The position numbers and the translations under genes are program-made. Positions 16,943 through 25,020 of a stretch of DNA of 64,000 nucleotides are shown piece by piece. The notes under the pieces are model-generated. The model did not search any database and was not told the DNA's origin. It worked only from the letters and a program-made list of their open reading frames with translations. The stretch comes from JACKNG01 sp050184115. Lineage in GTDB: Bacteria > Pseudomonadota > Gammaproteobacteria > Ga0077536. The stretch covers positions 124,001 to 188,000 of the forward strand of contig JBFXAQ010000001.1 in NCBI GenBank assembly GCA_050184115.1, read 5' to 3'. Each line of letters starts with the position of its first letter. The stretch's first letter is position 1.

Positions 16943-18235
16943 TCAGGTGCGCGCCTCGGCGCGGGCGAGGTCGGCGGCGAGATGCCGGCCGCCGGCGTAG
17001 AAGTGCCAGGCCACCCACAGGTTCACGCCGCCGAAGACGAACAGGCTCCAGCGCAGCGAGTCGCTGCCGTAGTGCGGCGCGAGCAGGTCGCTCAGTGCGC
17101 CCACCGCCCATGGCCCGGCGCCGAGACCGATGATGTTGGCGATGAAGAGCAGGATGGCCGAGGCCACCGCGCGCATACGCAGCCGTACGAGGCCCTGGGC
17201 CTGGGCGAAGCTCGTCGCCTGCCAGAAGTTGCCGGCGAAGATCGGCGGCAGGAACAGCGCCATGGCAAGGTAGGGGTTGTCGGCGAGGTAGGCGATGGCG
17301 CCGAAGGGTACCGCGACGATCATCGCCACCGTCACCGTCCACAGGTACCAGCGCGTGTCGCGCTGGCCGAGCTTGTCGGCGAGGTAGCCGCCGAGGAACA
17401 TGCCGATACCGCCGCCGACGCCCATGGCGAGGCCGAACCAGAGGCCGATGGTCGCCGTGCCGAGGCCGTGGCTGCGGATGAGGAAGGCCGGGAACCAGGC
17501 GATCACGCCGTAACCGACGAAGGCCGCCAGCGCGCCGCCGAAGGCGAGATGGACGAAGGCCGGGCGCCGCATCAGGAAGGCGAAAGTCTCGAGCATGCCG
17601 GGGCGGTCGTCGTCCGCCTGGCGCTGCTCGGACATGCCGCGCGCCGGTTCCGGCAGCGTGAAGCGCACCAGCGCCGCCAGCAGCAGCCCCGGGATGCCGA
17701 CGACGAAGAAGGCACGGCGCCAGCCGAAGGCCTCGTTGATCCAACCGCCGATGAACATGCCGAACATGATCCCGAACGGAATGCCCAGCGCGTAGATGCC
17801 GAGCGCGGTGGCGCGTTCGCGCGGCGGGTAGAAGTCCGAGATCAACGAGTGCGCCGGCGGGCTGCAGCCGGCCTCGCCGATGCCAACGCCAATGCGGGCG
17901 ACGGCGAGCTGCCAGAAGTTCTGCGCCAGGCCCGACAACGCCGTCATCGCGCTCCACAGCGCGAGCGCGATGCTGATGAGGTTGCGCCGGTTGCCGCGGT
18001 CGGCCCACAACGCGAGCGGGATGCCGAGGGTGGCGTAGAAGGCGGCGAAGGCGAAGCCGGCGAGGAAACCGAGCGCCTGGTCGGAGAGGCCGAGGTCGGC
18101 CTTGATCGACTCGATCAGGATCGAAAGGATCTGGCGGTCGATGAAATTGAAGGTGTAGACCACCACCAGCACGAACAGCACGTAGCGGCGTACGCGCAGG
18201 GGGGAGGCTTGGCTCGACGCCACGTTTTCGCTCAT
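16943..18235 (-). CDS. Spinster-like MFS transporter
   Basis: A 430-residue transporter with about 12 membrane helices. The first, FNFIDRQILSILIESIKADL, with GFLAGFAFAAFYATLGIPLALWADR after it, is the hallmark of the Spns-like MFS group common in proteobacteria that degrade hydrocarbons, terpenes and other hydrophobic acids. The loop motif GNRRN replaces the usual A-type GRR motif. The substrate is unknown. It follows no gene closely (208 bases from the next upstream gene) and is 128 bases from potF, so it is probably a single transcription unit. Confidence 0.88.
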   Translation of the reverse strand: MSENVASSQASPLRVRRYVLFVLVVVYTFNFIDRQILSILIESIKADLGLSDQALGFLAGFAFAAFYATLGIPLALWADRGNRRNLISIALALWSAMTALSGLAQNFWQLAVARIGVGIGEAGCSPPAHSLISDFYPPRERATALGIYALGIPFGIMFGMFIGGWINEAFGWRRAFFVVGIPGLLLAALVRFTLPEPARGMSEQRQADDDRPGMLETFAFLMRRPAFVHLAFGGALAAFVGYGVIAWFPAFLIRSHGLGTATIGLWFGLAMGVGGGIGMFLGGYLADKLGQRDTRWYLWTVTVAMIVAVPFGAIAYLADNPYLAMALFLPPIFAGNFWQATSFAQAQGLVRLRMRAVASAILLFIANIIGLGAGPWAVGALSDLLAPHYGSDSLRWSLFVFGGVNLWVAWHFYAGGRHLAADLARAEART

Positions 18236-18443
18236 CGAATCTGGCCTGCGGGTGGGGCGATCAGCGGCTGTACAGGTACCGCCCGCCGGCGCGGGACGTT
18301 TCCCGAACGCCGCTGGTGAAACGCGGGCGCGGACGAAATCGCGCGCGCAGCCGGGCTACGGAAGCGATTCGAGGTGTCCCCACAAGGCCGCCAGGGGTGT
18401 TCAGGGGACGTCGTAGCAGGCGAGGTGATTTCTTCACGGGCTC

Positions 18444-18749
18444 TCAGGCGACCGGGCCGCGGTTGATGGCCGTGAGGGCGTCGTTGACGTCGAAGATGCG
18501 CGCGCGGATGCCGTCGATACCGAAACCCTTGAGGCGCTCGGTGTGCTTGGCGACGTAGGCCTCGGCGCTGGCGGCATCCTCGAACAGGTAGATGCCGCCG
18601 GCCTCGCCGCGCTCGGCGCTTTCCGTCCAGATTTTCCACACGAAGCCGGGTTCGCTGGCGATCGAACGGGCGAGATCGGCGAGCGCTTGCGACATCGCCT
18701 CGCCGAACGGTCCCTGGAACGGAAAATCGATCTGCAGCAGCTTGGCCAT
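18444..18749 (-). CDS. YdhR-type putative monooxygenase
   Basis: A 101-residue ferredoxin-like alpha-beta-barrel protein starting MAKLLQIDFPFQGPFG. It has the family blocks PGFVWKIWTE, GGIYLFEDAASAEAYV and a C-terminal IFDVNDALTAINR. The YdhR fold dimerises like ActVA-Orf6 monooxygenases, but its enzymatic role is unproven. ATG 18749 follows a GGGGAGGG ribosome binding site. The 15 bases around that site (18761-18775) are repeated in inverted form before the divergent NTF2-like gene, so the two starts share a leader. Confidence 0.82.
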   Translation of the reverse strand: MAKLLQIDFPFQGPFGEAMSQALADLARSIASEPGFVWKIWTESAERGEAGGIYLFEDAASAEAYVAKHTERLKGFGIDGIRARIFDVNDALTAINRGPVA

Positions 18750-18842
18750 GGGTACTCGTCCCTCCCCGGAAGTTGGCCGCATCCTAGCAGGGCTGCACAG
18801 GCTTGTGCACAGGCCGGCGACGCGCGGCAGGGACTGGAGACT

Positions 18843-18921
18843 GGTAATGGGGACAGTATACTTTTGCGGGGCGCCGGAGCCGCGGCGATGCAATATCGAA
18901 AAGTATACTGTCCCCATTACC
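18843..18921. repeat. REPIN-like inverted pair with GACAGTATAC core
   Basis: Left arm 18843-18865 and right arm 18899-18921 are perfect 23-base inverted repeats (GGTAATGGGGACAGTATAC plus TTTT and its complement) around a 33-base GC-rich loop. A partial extra arm (TACTGTCCCCATT) follows at 18924. A second pair with the same core lies at 33853-33931. Confidence 0.85.
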
Positions 18922-18990
18922 CGTACTGTCCCCATTCCCCGTTTCCATTCTCCGGGCCCGCCGCCGCGACGACTCTTGTCCCGGCCCGAT

Positions 18991-18996
18991 TAGACT
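18991..18996 (+). promoter_or_regulatory. Candidate -10 box TAGACT
   Basis: TAGACT ends 33 bases before the NTF2-like ATG, just downstream of the REPIN. No clear -35. Confidence 0.35.
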
Positions 18997-19029
18997 GTCC
19001 GTTCCGCAACTTCCGGGGAGGAACGTTCG

Positions 19030-19572
19030 ATGGACAGCAATGACCGACCAACCGCCACCGCGCTCGCCGAACTCGTCGCGCGCACGCAGATCGCCGACGT
19101 CATCTACCGCTACGCGCGCGGCATCGACCGCCTCGACTTCGACCTCGTGCGTTCCTGCTACCACGCTGACGCCTACGACGACCACGGCGGTTTCGCCGGT
19201 CACGTCGAGGAATTCATCGCGGCCGCCGGCGAGTTCCTGCGGCGCTGGACCGCAACCCAACACTTCATGGGCAACATGCTGATCGAGATCGACGGCGATC
19301 GTGCCCGCGCCGAGACCTATGCCGTCGCCTACCATCGCCGCGAGGACGCCGACGGTAACGGCAAGGACGACGTCATGGGCATTCGCTACGTCGATCGCTT
19401 CGAGAAGCGCGACGGCGAATGGAAGATCGCCCATCGCGTGGTCGCCAACGAATGGCGCCGTGTCGATCCGGTCACTGGCGCCAAGCATCGCAACCAGCTC
19501 GGCGTGTGGGGTCGGCGTGATGACGGCGACGTGCTCAACTGGATCATGACGGCGCAAGCGCCCGCGCGCTGA
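19030..19572 (+). CDS. SnoaL/NTF2-like protein
   Basis: A 180-residue cone-fold protein. The opening helix LVARTQIADVIYRYARGIDRLDFDLVRSCYHADA, with the ring-type Tyr/Asp pattern, followed by TQHFMGNMLIEIDGDRARAETYAVAYH and RYVDRFEKRDGEWKIAHRVV, is typical of SnoaL_4 proteins. Members are isomerases, dehydratases or hydrolases of small ring compounds, and many are of unknown use. A GGGGAGG ribosome binding site precedes ATG 19030. It is divergent from the YdhR-type gene across the REPIN, with a shared inverted 15-base leader. Confidence 0.82.
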   Translation: MDSNDRPTATALAELVARTQIADVIYRYARGIDRLDFDLVRSCYHADAYDDHGGFAGHVEEFIAAAGEFLRRWTATQHFMGNMLIEIDGDRARAETYAVAYHRREDADGNGKDDVMGIRYVDRFEKRDGEWKIAHRVVANEWRRVDPVTGAKHRNQLGVWGRRDDGDVLNWIMTAQAPAR

Positions 19573-19604
19573 GCGCGCCCGCAGTCATCAACGACTTGAA
19601 TCCC

Positions 19605-19617
19605 GGTGTCAGACACC
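19605..19617. repeat. Palindrome GGTGTC-A-GACACC
   Basis: A perfect 13-base copy 32 bases beyond the NTF2-like stop codon, just before the ybaK remnant. Confidence 0.7.
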
Positions 19618-19634
19618 GCCGCCGTCGCCGGACG

Positions 19635-19745
19635 TCACGCCTCGGCGATGCTCGCCCGGGTCGACCCGGTCAGTTCGCAGATGTCCACCGGCGCGATCTC
19701 GACGTCGAGTCCGCGGCGCCCGCCGCTGACGTAGACGGTGGGGTG
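19635..19745 (-). pseudogene. Duplicated 3' fragment of the ybaK/ebsC gene
   Basis: Read leftward, 37 codons from HPTVYVSGGRRGLD to IAEA-stop match the last 37 codons of the intact YbaK/EbsC gene at 19940-20410. Of 36 residues, 28 are identical, and the frame and stop are kept. No start or upstream coding part remains; homology ends abruptly at 19745 where repeat DNA begins. It is a relic of a local duplication, now separated from the intact gene by four palindromes. Confidence 0.85.
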
Positions 19746-19769
19746 GGCGGCACGGGGTCAGGGCGGCAC

Positions 19770-19926
19770 GGGGTCAGACCCCGACGCCTAACCGACGGAT
19801 TTTCAAGCCCTGGTTCGCCGTCAACGGGGTCTGACCCCGTGTGCGGCGCGCCGTCAACGGGGTCTGACCCCGTGTGCGGCGCGGAAGCCCATTCGATCAG
19901 CAACTTGGCGTGTGGGGTCTGACCCC
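19770..19926. repeat. Array of four GGGGTC-W-GACCCC palindromes
   Basis: Perfect copies lie at 19770 (centre A), 19826, 19859 and 19914 (centre T), start to start 56, 33 and 55 bases apart. The middle two sit in an exact tandem duplication of 33 bases (19816-19848 and 19849-19881). A broken half copy is at 19754. Order and spacing echo the array at 7708-7830. Together with the ybaK fragment this fills the 367-base gap 19573-19939. Confidence 0.85.
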
Positions 19927-19939
19927 GTGGAGGGCGCGC

Positions 19940-20410
19940 TCAGGTTTCGGCGATGGCGGCACGCTGGGCGCCGGTCAGTTGGCAAAGGTCGCCGGGAGCG
20001 ATCTCGATATCGAGCCCGCGGCGCCCGCCGCTGACGTAGACGGTGGGGTGCGCGAACGCGGATTCGTCGAGCACCATCGCAAGGCGTTTTTTCTGCCCGA
20101 GCGGGCTGATGCCGCCCATCACGTAGCCGGTCGCGCGTTCGGCCGCCGCGCGTTCGGCCATCGCCGCCTTGCGCGTGCCGAGCGCGCGCGCCATGGCCTT
20201 CATGTCGAGCTGGCAGGCGACCGGCACGATGCCTACGGCGAGCTTGCCCTCGGCGGTCTCGACCACCAGGGTCTTGAACACCCGGGCCGGATCGAAGCCG
20301 AGCTTCTCGGCCGCCTCCAGGCCGAAGGAGCGCGCCTTGGGGTCATGTTCGTACTCGTGGATGGCAATACTGATGCCGGCCTTGCGTGCGGCGGTGACGG
20401 CGGGAGTCAT
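19940..20410 (-). CDS. ybaK: YbaK/EbsC-type aminoacyl-tRNA deacylase
   Basis: A 156-residue protein with the full family pattern: IAIHEYEHDP near the start, FKTLVVE with the conserved Lys, IVPVACQLDMKAMARALG, and GYVMGGISPLGQKK. YbaK hydrolyses Cys-tRNA(Pro) made in error by prolyl-tRNA synthetase. ATG 20410 gives the standard length; longer frames upstream have no family sequence. It lies 31 bases after the gamma-glutamyltransferase gene and probably shares its transcript. Its C-terminal 37 codons also occur as a fragment just downstream. Confidence 0.92.
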   Translation of the reverse strand: MTPAVTAARKAGISIAIHEYEHDPKARSFGLEAAEKLGFDPARVFKTLVVETAEGKLAVGIVPVACQLDMKAMARALGTRKAAMAERAAAERATGYVMGGISPLGQKKRLAMVLDESAFAHPTVYVSGGRRGLDIEIAPGDLCQLTGAQRAAIAET

Positions 20411-20441
20411 GGCTGCGTGGCGTCTCGTCTGCCCGGACCGC

Positions 20442-22004
20442 TCAGTAGCCCACCGCCTGGCCTTCCTTGCGGTGATCGGAACCGGCCAGGTAGCCGTGCG
20501 CGGTGCGCACGATGAGCTGGGCGCCGCCGAAGGCGTGGTTGTTGACGTCGTAGCGGACCTGGTGACCGCGGCGTGCGAGTTCCTCGGCGACATCGGCAGG
20601 GAAGCCGGGTTCCAGCATCACGCTGTAATCGCCCAGCACCTGCCAGCGCGGCGCGTCGCTCGCCGCCTGCGGGTTCTGCCCGTAGTCGACCACACGCGTC
20701 ATCATCTGTACGTGGCCCTGCGCCTGCATCGGCCCGCCCATCACGCCGAAGCTCATGAAGGGTTCGCCGGCGCGGGTGACGAACCCCGGGATGATGGTGT
20801 GAAAAGGCCGCTTGCCCGGCCCGACCTCGTTCGGATGGCCGGGTTCGAGCGTGAAGCCGAAGCCGCGGTTCTGCAGCGCGATGCCCGTACCCGGCACGAC
20901 GACGCCGGAACCGAAGCCCCAGTAGTTCGACTGGATGAAGGACACCATCATGCCGCTGGCATCCGCCGCGGTGAGGTAGACCGTGTCGGGGCTGGTCGGC
21001 AGCGCCACCGGCGGCAGGGACGATGCATCGCGACCGATACGCGAGGCGGCGCGGGCGAGCGAGGTGGCATCGAGCAACTCGGCGGGCGTGATGCGCATGT
21101 GCGCCGGGTCGGCGAAGTGATCGGCGGCGGCCCGCAGCGCGATCTTCATCGCTTCGATCTGCAGGTGCATGGCGTCGGCGCTATCGCGTGGTGGCGGCGC
21201 GAAGTGGGCCAGGATGCCGAGCGCGATCTGCGCGGCCAGGCCCTGGCCGTTGGGCGGGATTTCGTGGAGCACGCTGTCGCGGTAGGGCTGGGCCAGTGGG
21301 GTCACCCAGTCGCATTGGTGTGCGGCGAGGTCGGCCGCGCGCAGCGCGCCACCCGCCTCGAGCGCCGCCGCTTCCATGCGCGCGGCCAGTTCGCCGCGGT
21401 AGAAGGATTCGCCGCCGCTGGCCGCGATCTCGCGCAAGGTCGCCGCGGTATCGGGCAGCGCGCGGCGTTCGCCGGCGGCCGGAGCGGGCAGGAAGTGACG
21501 CGCGAACTCGGCCTCGTCGGGATAGAGCTGCGCGGCCTCGGCCCAGTGGATGGCGGTACGCGGCCCGACCTGGAAACCGTGCTCGGCATAGCGGATGGCG
21601 GTGGTGAAGAGATCCTCGAACGGCAGCGCGCCGAAGCGCGCCGACAGTGCGACCCAGGCGCTGACCGCCCCCGGCACGGTGACGGCGTCCCAACCGAACT
21701 GCGGCATGCGGGCGAGCCCGGCGAAGCGTTCGGGAGTCCACAGTGCCGGCGCGCGTCCCGAGGCGTTGAGGCCGTGCAACTCGGCGCCGTCCCAGACGAG
21801 CGCGAAGGCGTCCGAGCCGAGGCCGTTGCTGCAGGGTTCGACCACGGTCAGGGCGATGGCCGTGGCGAGCGCGGCATCGACCGCGTTGCCGCCGCGGCGC
21901 AGTGCGTCCAACCCGGCCTGCGCGGCGAGTGGCTGCGAAGTGGCGACGACGTTGGCCGCGCCGAGCGGCGCGCGTTGCGAGGGATAGGGCAGGCTGGCGT
22001 CCAT
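20442..22004 (-). CDS. Gamma-glutamyltransferase family protein
   Basis: A 520-residue Ntn-hydrolase. The large-subunit side contains GGNAVDAALATAIALTVVEP and SNGLGSDAFALVW. The putative self-cleavage nucleophile is Thr341 in SPDTVYLTAADASG, followed by SFIQSNYWGFGSG and a C-terminal SFGVMGGPMQAQGHVQ. No signal peptide is visible, unlike the periplasmic E. coli GGT, so it belongs to the cytoplasmic-type branch. That branch may use cephalosporin-like or other gamma-glutamyl amides rather than glutathione. It is divergent from the DUF2339 cluster. The ATG at 22004 starts exactly where family similarity begins. Confidence 0.88.
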   Translation of the reverse strand: MDASLPYPSQRAPLGAANVVATSQPLAAQAGLDALRRGGNAVDAALATAIALTVVEPCSNGLGSDAFALVWDGAELHGLNASGRAPALWTPERFAGLARMPQFGWDAVTVPGAVSAWVALSARFGALPFEDLFTTAIRYAEHGFQVGPRTAIHWAEAAQLYPDEAEFARHFLPAPAAGERRALPDTAATLREIAASGGESFYRGELAARMEAAALEAGGALRAADLAAHQCDWVTPLAQPYRDSVLHEIPPNGQGLAAQIALGILAHFAPPPRDSADAMHLQIEAMKIALRAAADHFADPAHMRITPAELLDATSLARAASRIGRDASSLPPVALPTSPDTVYLTAADASGMMVSFIQSNYWGFGSGVVVPGTGIALQNRGFGFTLEPGHPNEVGPGKRPFHTIIPGFVTRAGEPFMSFGVMGGPMQAQGHVQMMTRVVDYGQNPQAASDAPRWQVLGDYSVMLEPGFPADVAEELARRGHQVRYDVNNHAFGGAQLIVRTAHGYLAGSDHRKEGQAVGY

Positions 22005-22172
22005 GGACGGGTTCCCGTGGCGATGACGTGATGGGCCGTGACGGCGCCACGGCCGACACAGTTTAAGAGGGCGTCGCCGAAACACCCACCCACATCGACG
22101 CGTGCGCCCCTGCGGTGCGGGCGGGCAATCGAACCGTCCGCGGCGGCAGCTACGCCAGCCAACAGCGCCCGC

Positions 22173-22178
22173 TATACT
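22173..22178 (+). promoter_or_regulatory. Candidate -10 box TATACT
   Basis: TATACT lies 29 bases upstream of the DUF2339 ATG in otherwise GC-rich DNA. No clear -35 at the usual distance. Confidence 0.4.
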
Positions 22179-22206
22179 CCGGCGCACCTCTCGCGCAGGG
22201 AACGCG

Positions 22207-25020
22207 ATGCTCTACCTGTTCGCACTGGCTGGCGCTTTCTGCGGCGCGGTGATTGCCGAGGAAGCGGGCTTGTTCGCCGGTCTCGCGCTGGGCGTGCTGT
22301 TCGCCCGCCAGCGCACGCTCGGTCACGCGGTCGACGAACTGCGGCGCGAACTCGCGGCGGTGCAGGCGACGCTCGCGGCGCGGCGCGGCGCGACGGCGGC
22401 ACAGGATAGGGTGTCCTCGGCGGCCGGTGACGCGGTCGATGTGCCCGACACCGCCGCACCCGCCACGGACCGCGTACCGGATCCGTCACCCGTCCCGCCG
22501 CCGTCAGCGCCCACGGCCACCATCGAGACCGCGTTCGAATCGCCGGTCGGACCGCGCGCGGACGGTACAGGGGACGCCGAGTCCGCCGCGGCGCCGGGGC
22601 CGCCGGCGGCGCTCCCGGCCGATCCCGGGCACGGTCCGGCACCCGCGGCGCCGCCGCTGTCGGCGCGTGTCGATGACGCACTCGCGGGCCTGCGCGCCCG
22701 CGTGGTCACTTTCTTCACCACCGGCAACGTGCTGGCCAAGGTCGGCGTGGTGCTGCTGTTCTTCGGCGTCGCCTTCCTCGCGCGGCTCGCCGTCGAGCAC
22801 GGCTGGTTCCCGATCGAGCTGCGCCTCACCGCCATCGCCGCCGGTGGCCTCGCCCTGCTCGCGACCGGCTGGCGCCTGCGCCACGCACGGCGCGGCTACG
22901 CGCTCGCCCTGCAGGGCGGGGGAGTCGGCGTGCTGTATCTCACGGTGTTCGCTGCCGCGCGGCTCTACCCGCTGCTGCCGATGCCGTTCGCCTTCGCGCT
23001 GCTGGTCGTGCTGGTGATGGCCTCGGGCGCGCTGGCCGTGCTGCAGGATGCGCGTGCGCTCGCCGTGCTCGGTGTGAGCGGTGGCTTCCTCGCGCCCATC
23101 CTCACCTCGACCGGCCAGGGCAGCCACGTCGCGCTGTTCGCCTACTACGCGCTGCTCAACGCCGGCATTCTCGGCATTGCCTGGTACCGGCCGTGGCGCT
23201 TGCTGAACCTGCTCGGCTTCGTCTTCACCTATGCCATCGGTTCGCTGTGGGGCGCGCGCTATTACCAGCCGGATTACTTCGCCAGCGTCGAGCCCTTCCT
23301 GCTGCTGTCGTTCTTCTTCTACCTCGCCCTGCCGATTCTCTACCTGCGCCGCCAGGCGCCGACACTGCGCGGCGTGGTCGACGGCACGCTGGTGTTCGGC
23401 AATCCGATCGTGTTCTTCACCCTGCAGAGCCAGCTCGTCGCCGACTTCGAGTTCGGCCGTGCGTGTTCCGCACTCGGACTCGCGCTCGTCTACGGCAGCG
23501 CCGCGCGGGCCCTGTGGCGCGCTGACCCGACGCGAGGGCGACTGCTGGCCGAGAGTTTCCTCGCCCCGGCGCTGCTCTTCGCCACGTTGACCATTCCGTT
23601 CGCGGTCGACGGTCATTGGACCGCCGCGGCGTGGTCGCTCGAAGGCGCAGGGGTGGCCTGGATCGGGTTGCGCCAGGGGCGTCGCCGCGCCCAGTTCGTC
23701 GGGCTCGCCCTCGAGGTCGCGGCAGCGTTGATGTTCTTCCTGCGCGTGCCGGTGCGCCTGGGCCCGGCGCCGCCCGTCGACGCCACGGTGCTCGGTGCGG
23801 TGATGGTCGCGCTCGCGGGTCTCTTCACGGCCTGGCGCCTGGAGCGTGATCGCGATCGCGCCTGGCCACCGCTCGCGCGCGGCGCGCCGCTGTTCCTCGG
23901 TTGGGGCCTGGCCTGGTGGTTCGGCGCCATGGCGATGGAGATCGAGCGCGTCGTGCGGCCGGACACGCGCCTGGCCGCGCTCGTCACCGCGGCTGCGCTG
24001 AGCGCCGTTGCCCTGGCGGTCACGGCACGCCGTCTCGCCTGGCGCCAGGGCGCGTTGCCGTCGCTGGGCCTCCTGCCGTTCGGCGTGGTGCTGCTTGCCC
24101 TGGCCTTCCTCGCCGGCCACCGCCACGGGCCGTGGGCCGATGGCGGCTGGCTTGCCTGGCCGGCTTTGCTCGGTTGCGCGTATTACCTCCTGGCGCGGCA
24201 CGCCGCGGCGTGGCCGGCGCGGGCGCGGACCCTGGCGCACGTCTGCGGCCTGGTCATCGTCGTGGTTCTCTTCACCTGGGGCGTGGCGCACGCTGTCGCC
24301 ATCCCGCGCCAGCTTGGCAGCGCCTGGGTCCTGGCAAGTTGTGGCGCGGTGTCGGCACTCGTCGTCATCGCGCTCGCCAGCGACAGCGCGCCGCGCCGCT
24401 GGCCGATCACCGCCGACCCGCGCGCCTACCGCTGCTACGGCGCCGGCCTCTTGCTCGCGCTCCTCGCCGCCTGGCTCGTCGCCAACCTCGGCCATCACGG
24501 CGCGGCTGCGCCGTTGCCCTACGTACCCTTGCTGAACCCACTCGATCTCGTCGCCTTGCTGGTGCTGCTTGCCGCGAGTGCCTGGTGGCGCGCGCAACGC
24601 CGCGTGGGCGTCGTCCTGCCACTGATGCCGCGCCAGGCCCTGGTCGTGCTGGCCGTGGCTGGATTCGTGGTGCTCAACACCGCCATCCTGCGCGGCGTGC
24701 ACCACGCGTTCGAGATCCCGTACCGCGGCGCCGCGCTGTGGCGCGCGGCCGAGCTGCAGGCCGCGCTGTCACTGGCCTGGGCCGCGTGCGGCAGCGCGAT
24801 CATGGCGTTCGCCGCACGGCGCGGCGCCGGCCGCGAGCCCTGGCTGGTCGGCGCCGGTCTGCTCGGCGTGGTGGTGGTCAAGTTGTTCGTGGTCGATCTC
24901 GCCGGCAGCAGCGCGCTGGCGCGCGTGGTGTCCTTCATCGGCGTCGGCCTGGTGTGCCTGGTGATCGGCTACTTCGCGCCGCTGCCGGCGCGTGGCGCGG
25001 CGAGCAGGGAGGCGGCATGA
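22207..25020 (+). CDS. DUF2339 polytopic membrane protein
   Basis: A 937-residue protein. It starts with a short hydrophobic segment and a coiled-coil-like stretch (LGHAVDELRRELAAVQATLA), then about 100 residues rich in Pro, Ala and Asp. From about residue 165 it is nearly continuous membrane helices, more than twenty by eye. VLAKVGVVLLFFGVAFLARLA and GGGVGVLYLTVFAAARLYP mark the DUF2339 family. Function is unknown; the next gene is DUF3999, its usual partner. ATG 22207 follows AGGGAACGCG and keeps the N-terminal helix. Its stop overlaps the next start (ATGA). Confidence 0.88.
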   Translation: MLYLFALAGAFCGAVIAEEAGLFAGLALGVLFARQRTLGHAVDELRRELAAVQATLAARRGATAAQDRVSSAAGDAVDVPDTAAPATDRVPDPSPVPPPSAPTATIETAFESPVGPRADGTGDAESAAAPGPPAALPADPGHGPAPAAPPLSARVDDALAGLRARVVTFFTTGNVLAKVGVVLLFFGVAFLARLAVEHGWFPIELRLTAIAAGGLALLATGWRLRHARRGYALALQGGGVGVLYLTVFAAARLYPLLPMPFAFALLVVLVMASGALAVLQDARALAVLGVSGGFLAPILTSTGQGSHVALFAYYALLNAGILGIAWYRPWRLLNLLGFVFTYAIGSLWGARYYQPDYFASVEPFLLLSFFFYLALPILYLRRQAPTLRGVVDGTLVFGNPIVFFTLQSQLVADFEFGRACSALGLALVYGSAARALWRADPTRGRLLAESFLAPALLFATLTIPFAVDGHWTAAAWSLEGAGVAWIGLRQGRRRAQFVGLALEVAAALMFFLRVPVRLGPAPPVDATVLGAVMVALAGLFTAWRLERDRDRAWPPLARGAPLFLGWGLAWWFGAMAMEIERVVRPDTRLAALVTAAALSAVALAVTARRLAWRQGALPSLGLLPFGVVLLALAFLAGHRHGPWADGGWLAWPALLGCAYYLLARHAAAWPARARTLAHVCGLVIVVVLFTWGVAHAVAIPRQLGSAWVLASCGAVSALVVIALASDSAPRRWPITADPRAYRCYGAGLLLALLAAWLVANLGHHGAAAPLPYVPLLNPLDLVALLVLLAASAWWRAQRRVGVVLPLMPRQALVVLAVAGFVVLNTAILRGVHHAFEIPYRGAALWRAAELQAALSLAWAACGSAIMAFAARRGAGREPWLVGAGLLGVVVVKLFVVDLAGSSALARVVSFIGVGLVCLVIGYFAPLPARGAASREAA

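Noticed and set aside
16712..18319. A 535-codon rightward open frame over the MFS transporter
   Set aside because: The opposite strand encodes an unmistakable 12-helix transporter; the frame is charged low-complexity sequence.
19770..19926. CRISPR array
   Set aside because: The repeats are 13-base palindromes with uneven spacers, one spacer is a tandem duplication, and no cas genes are near.
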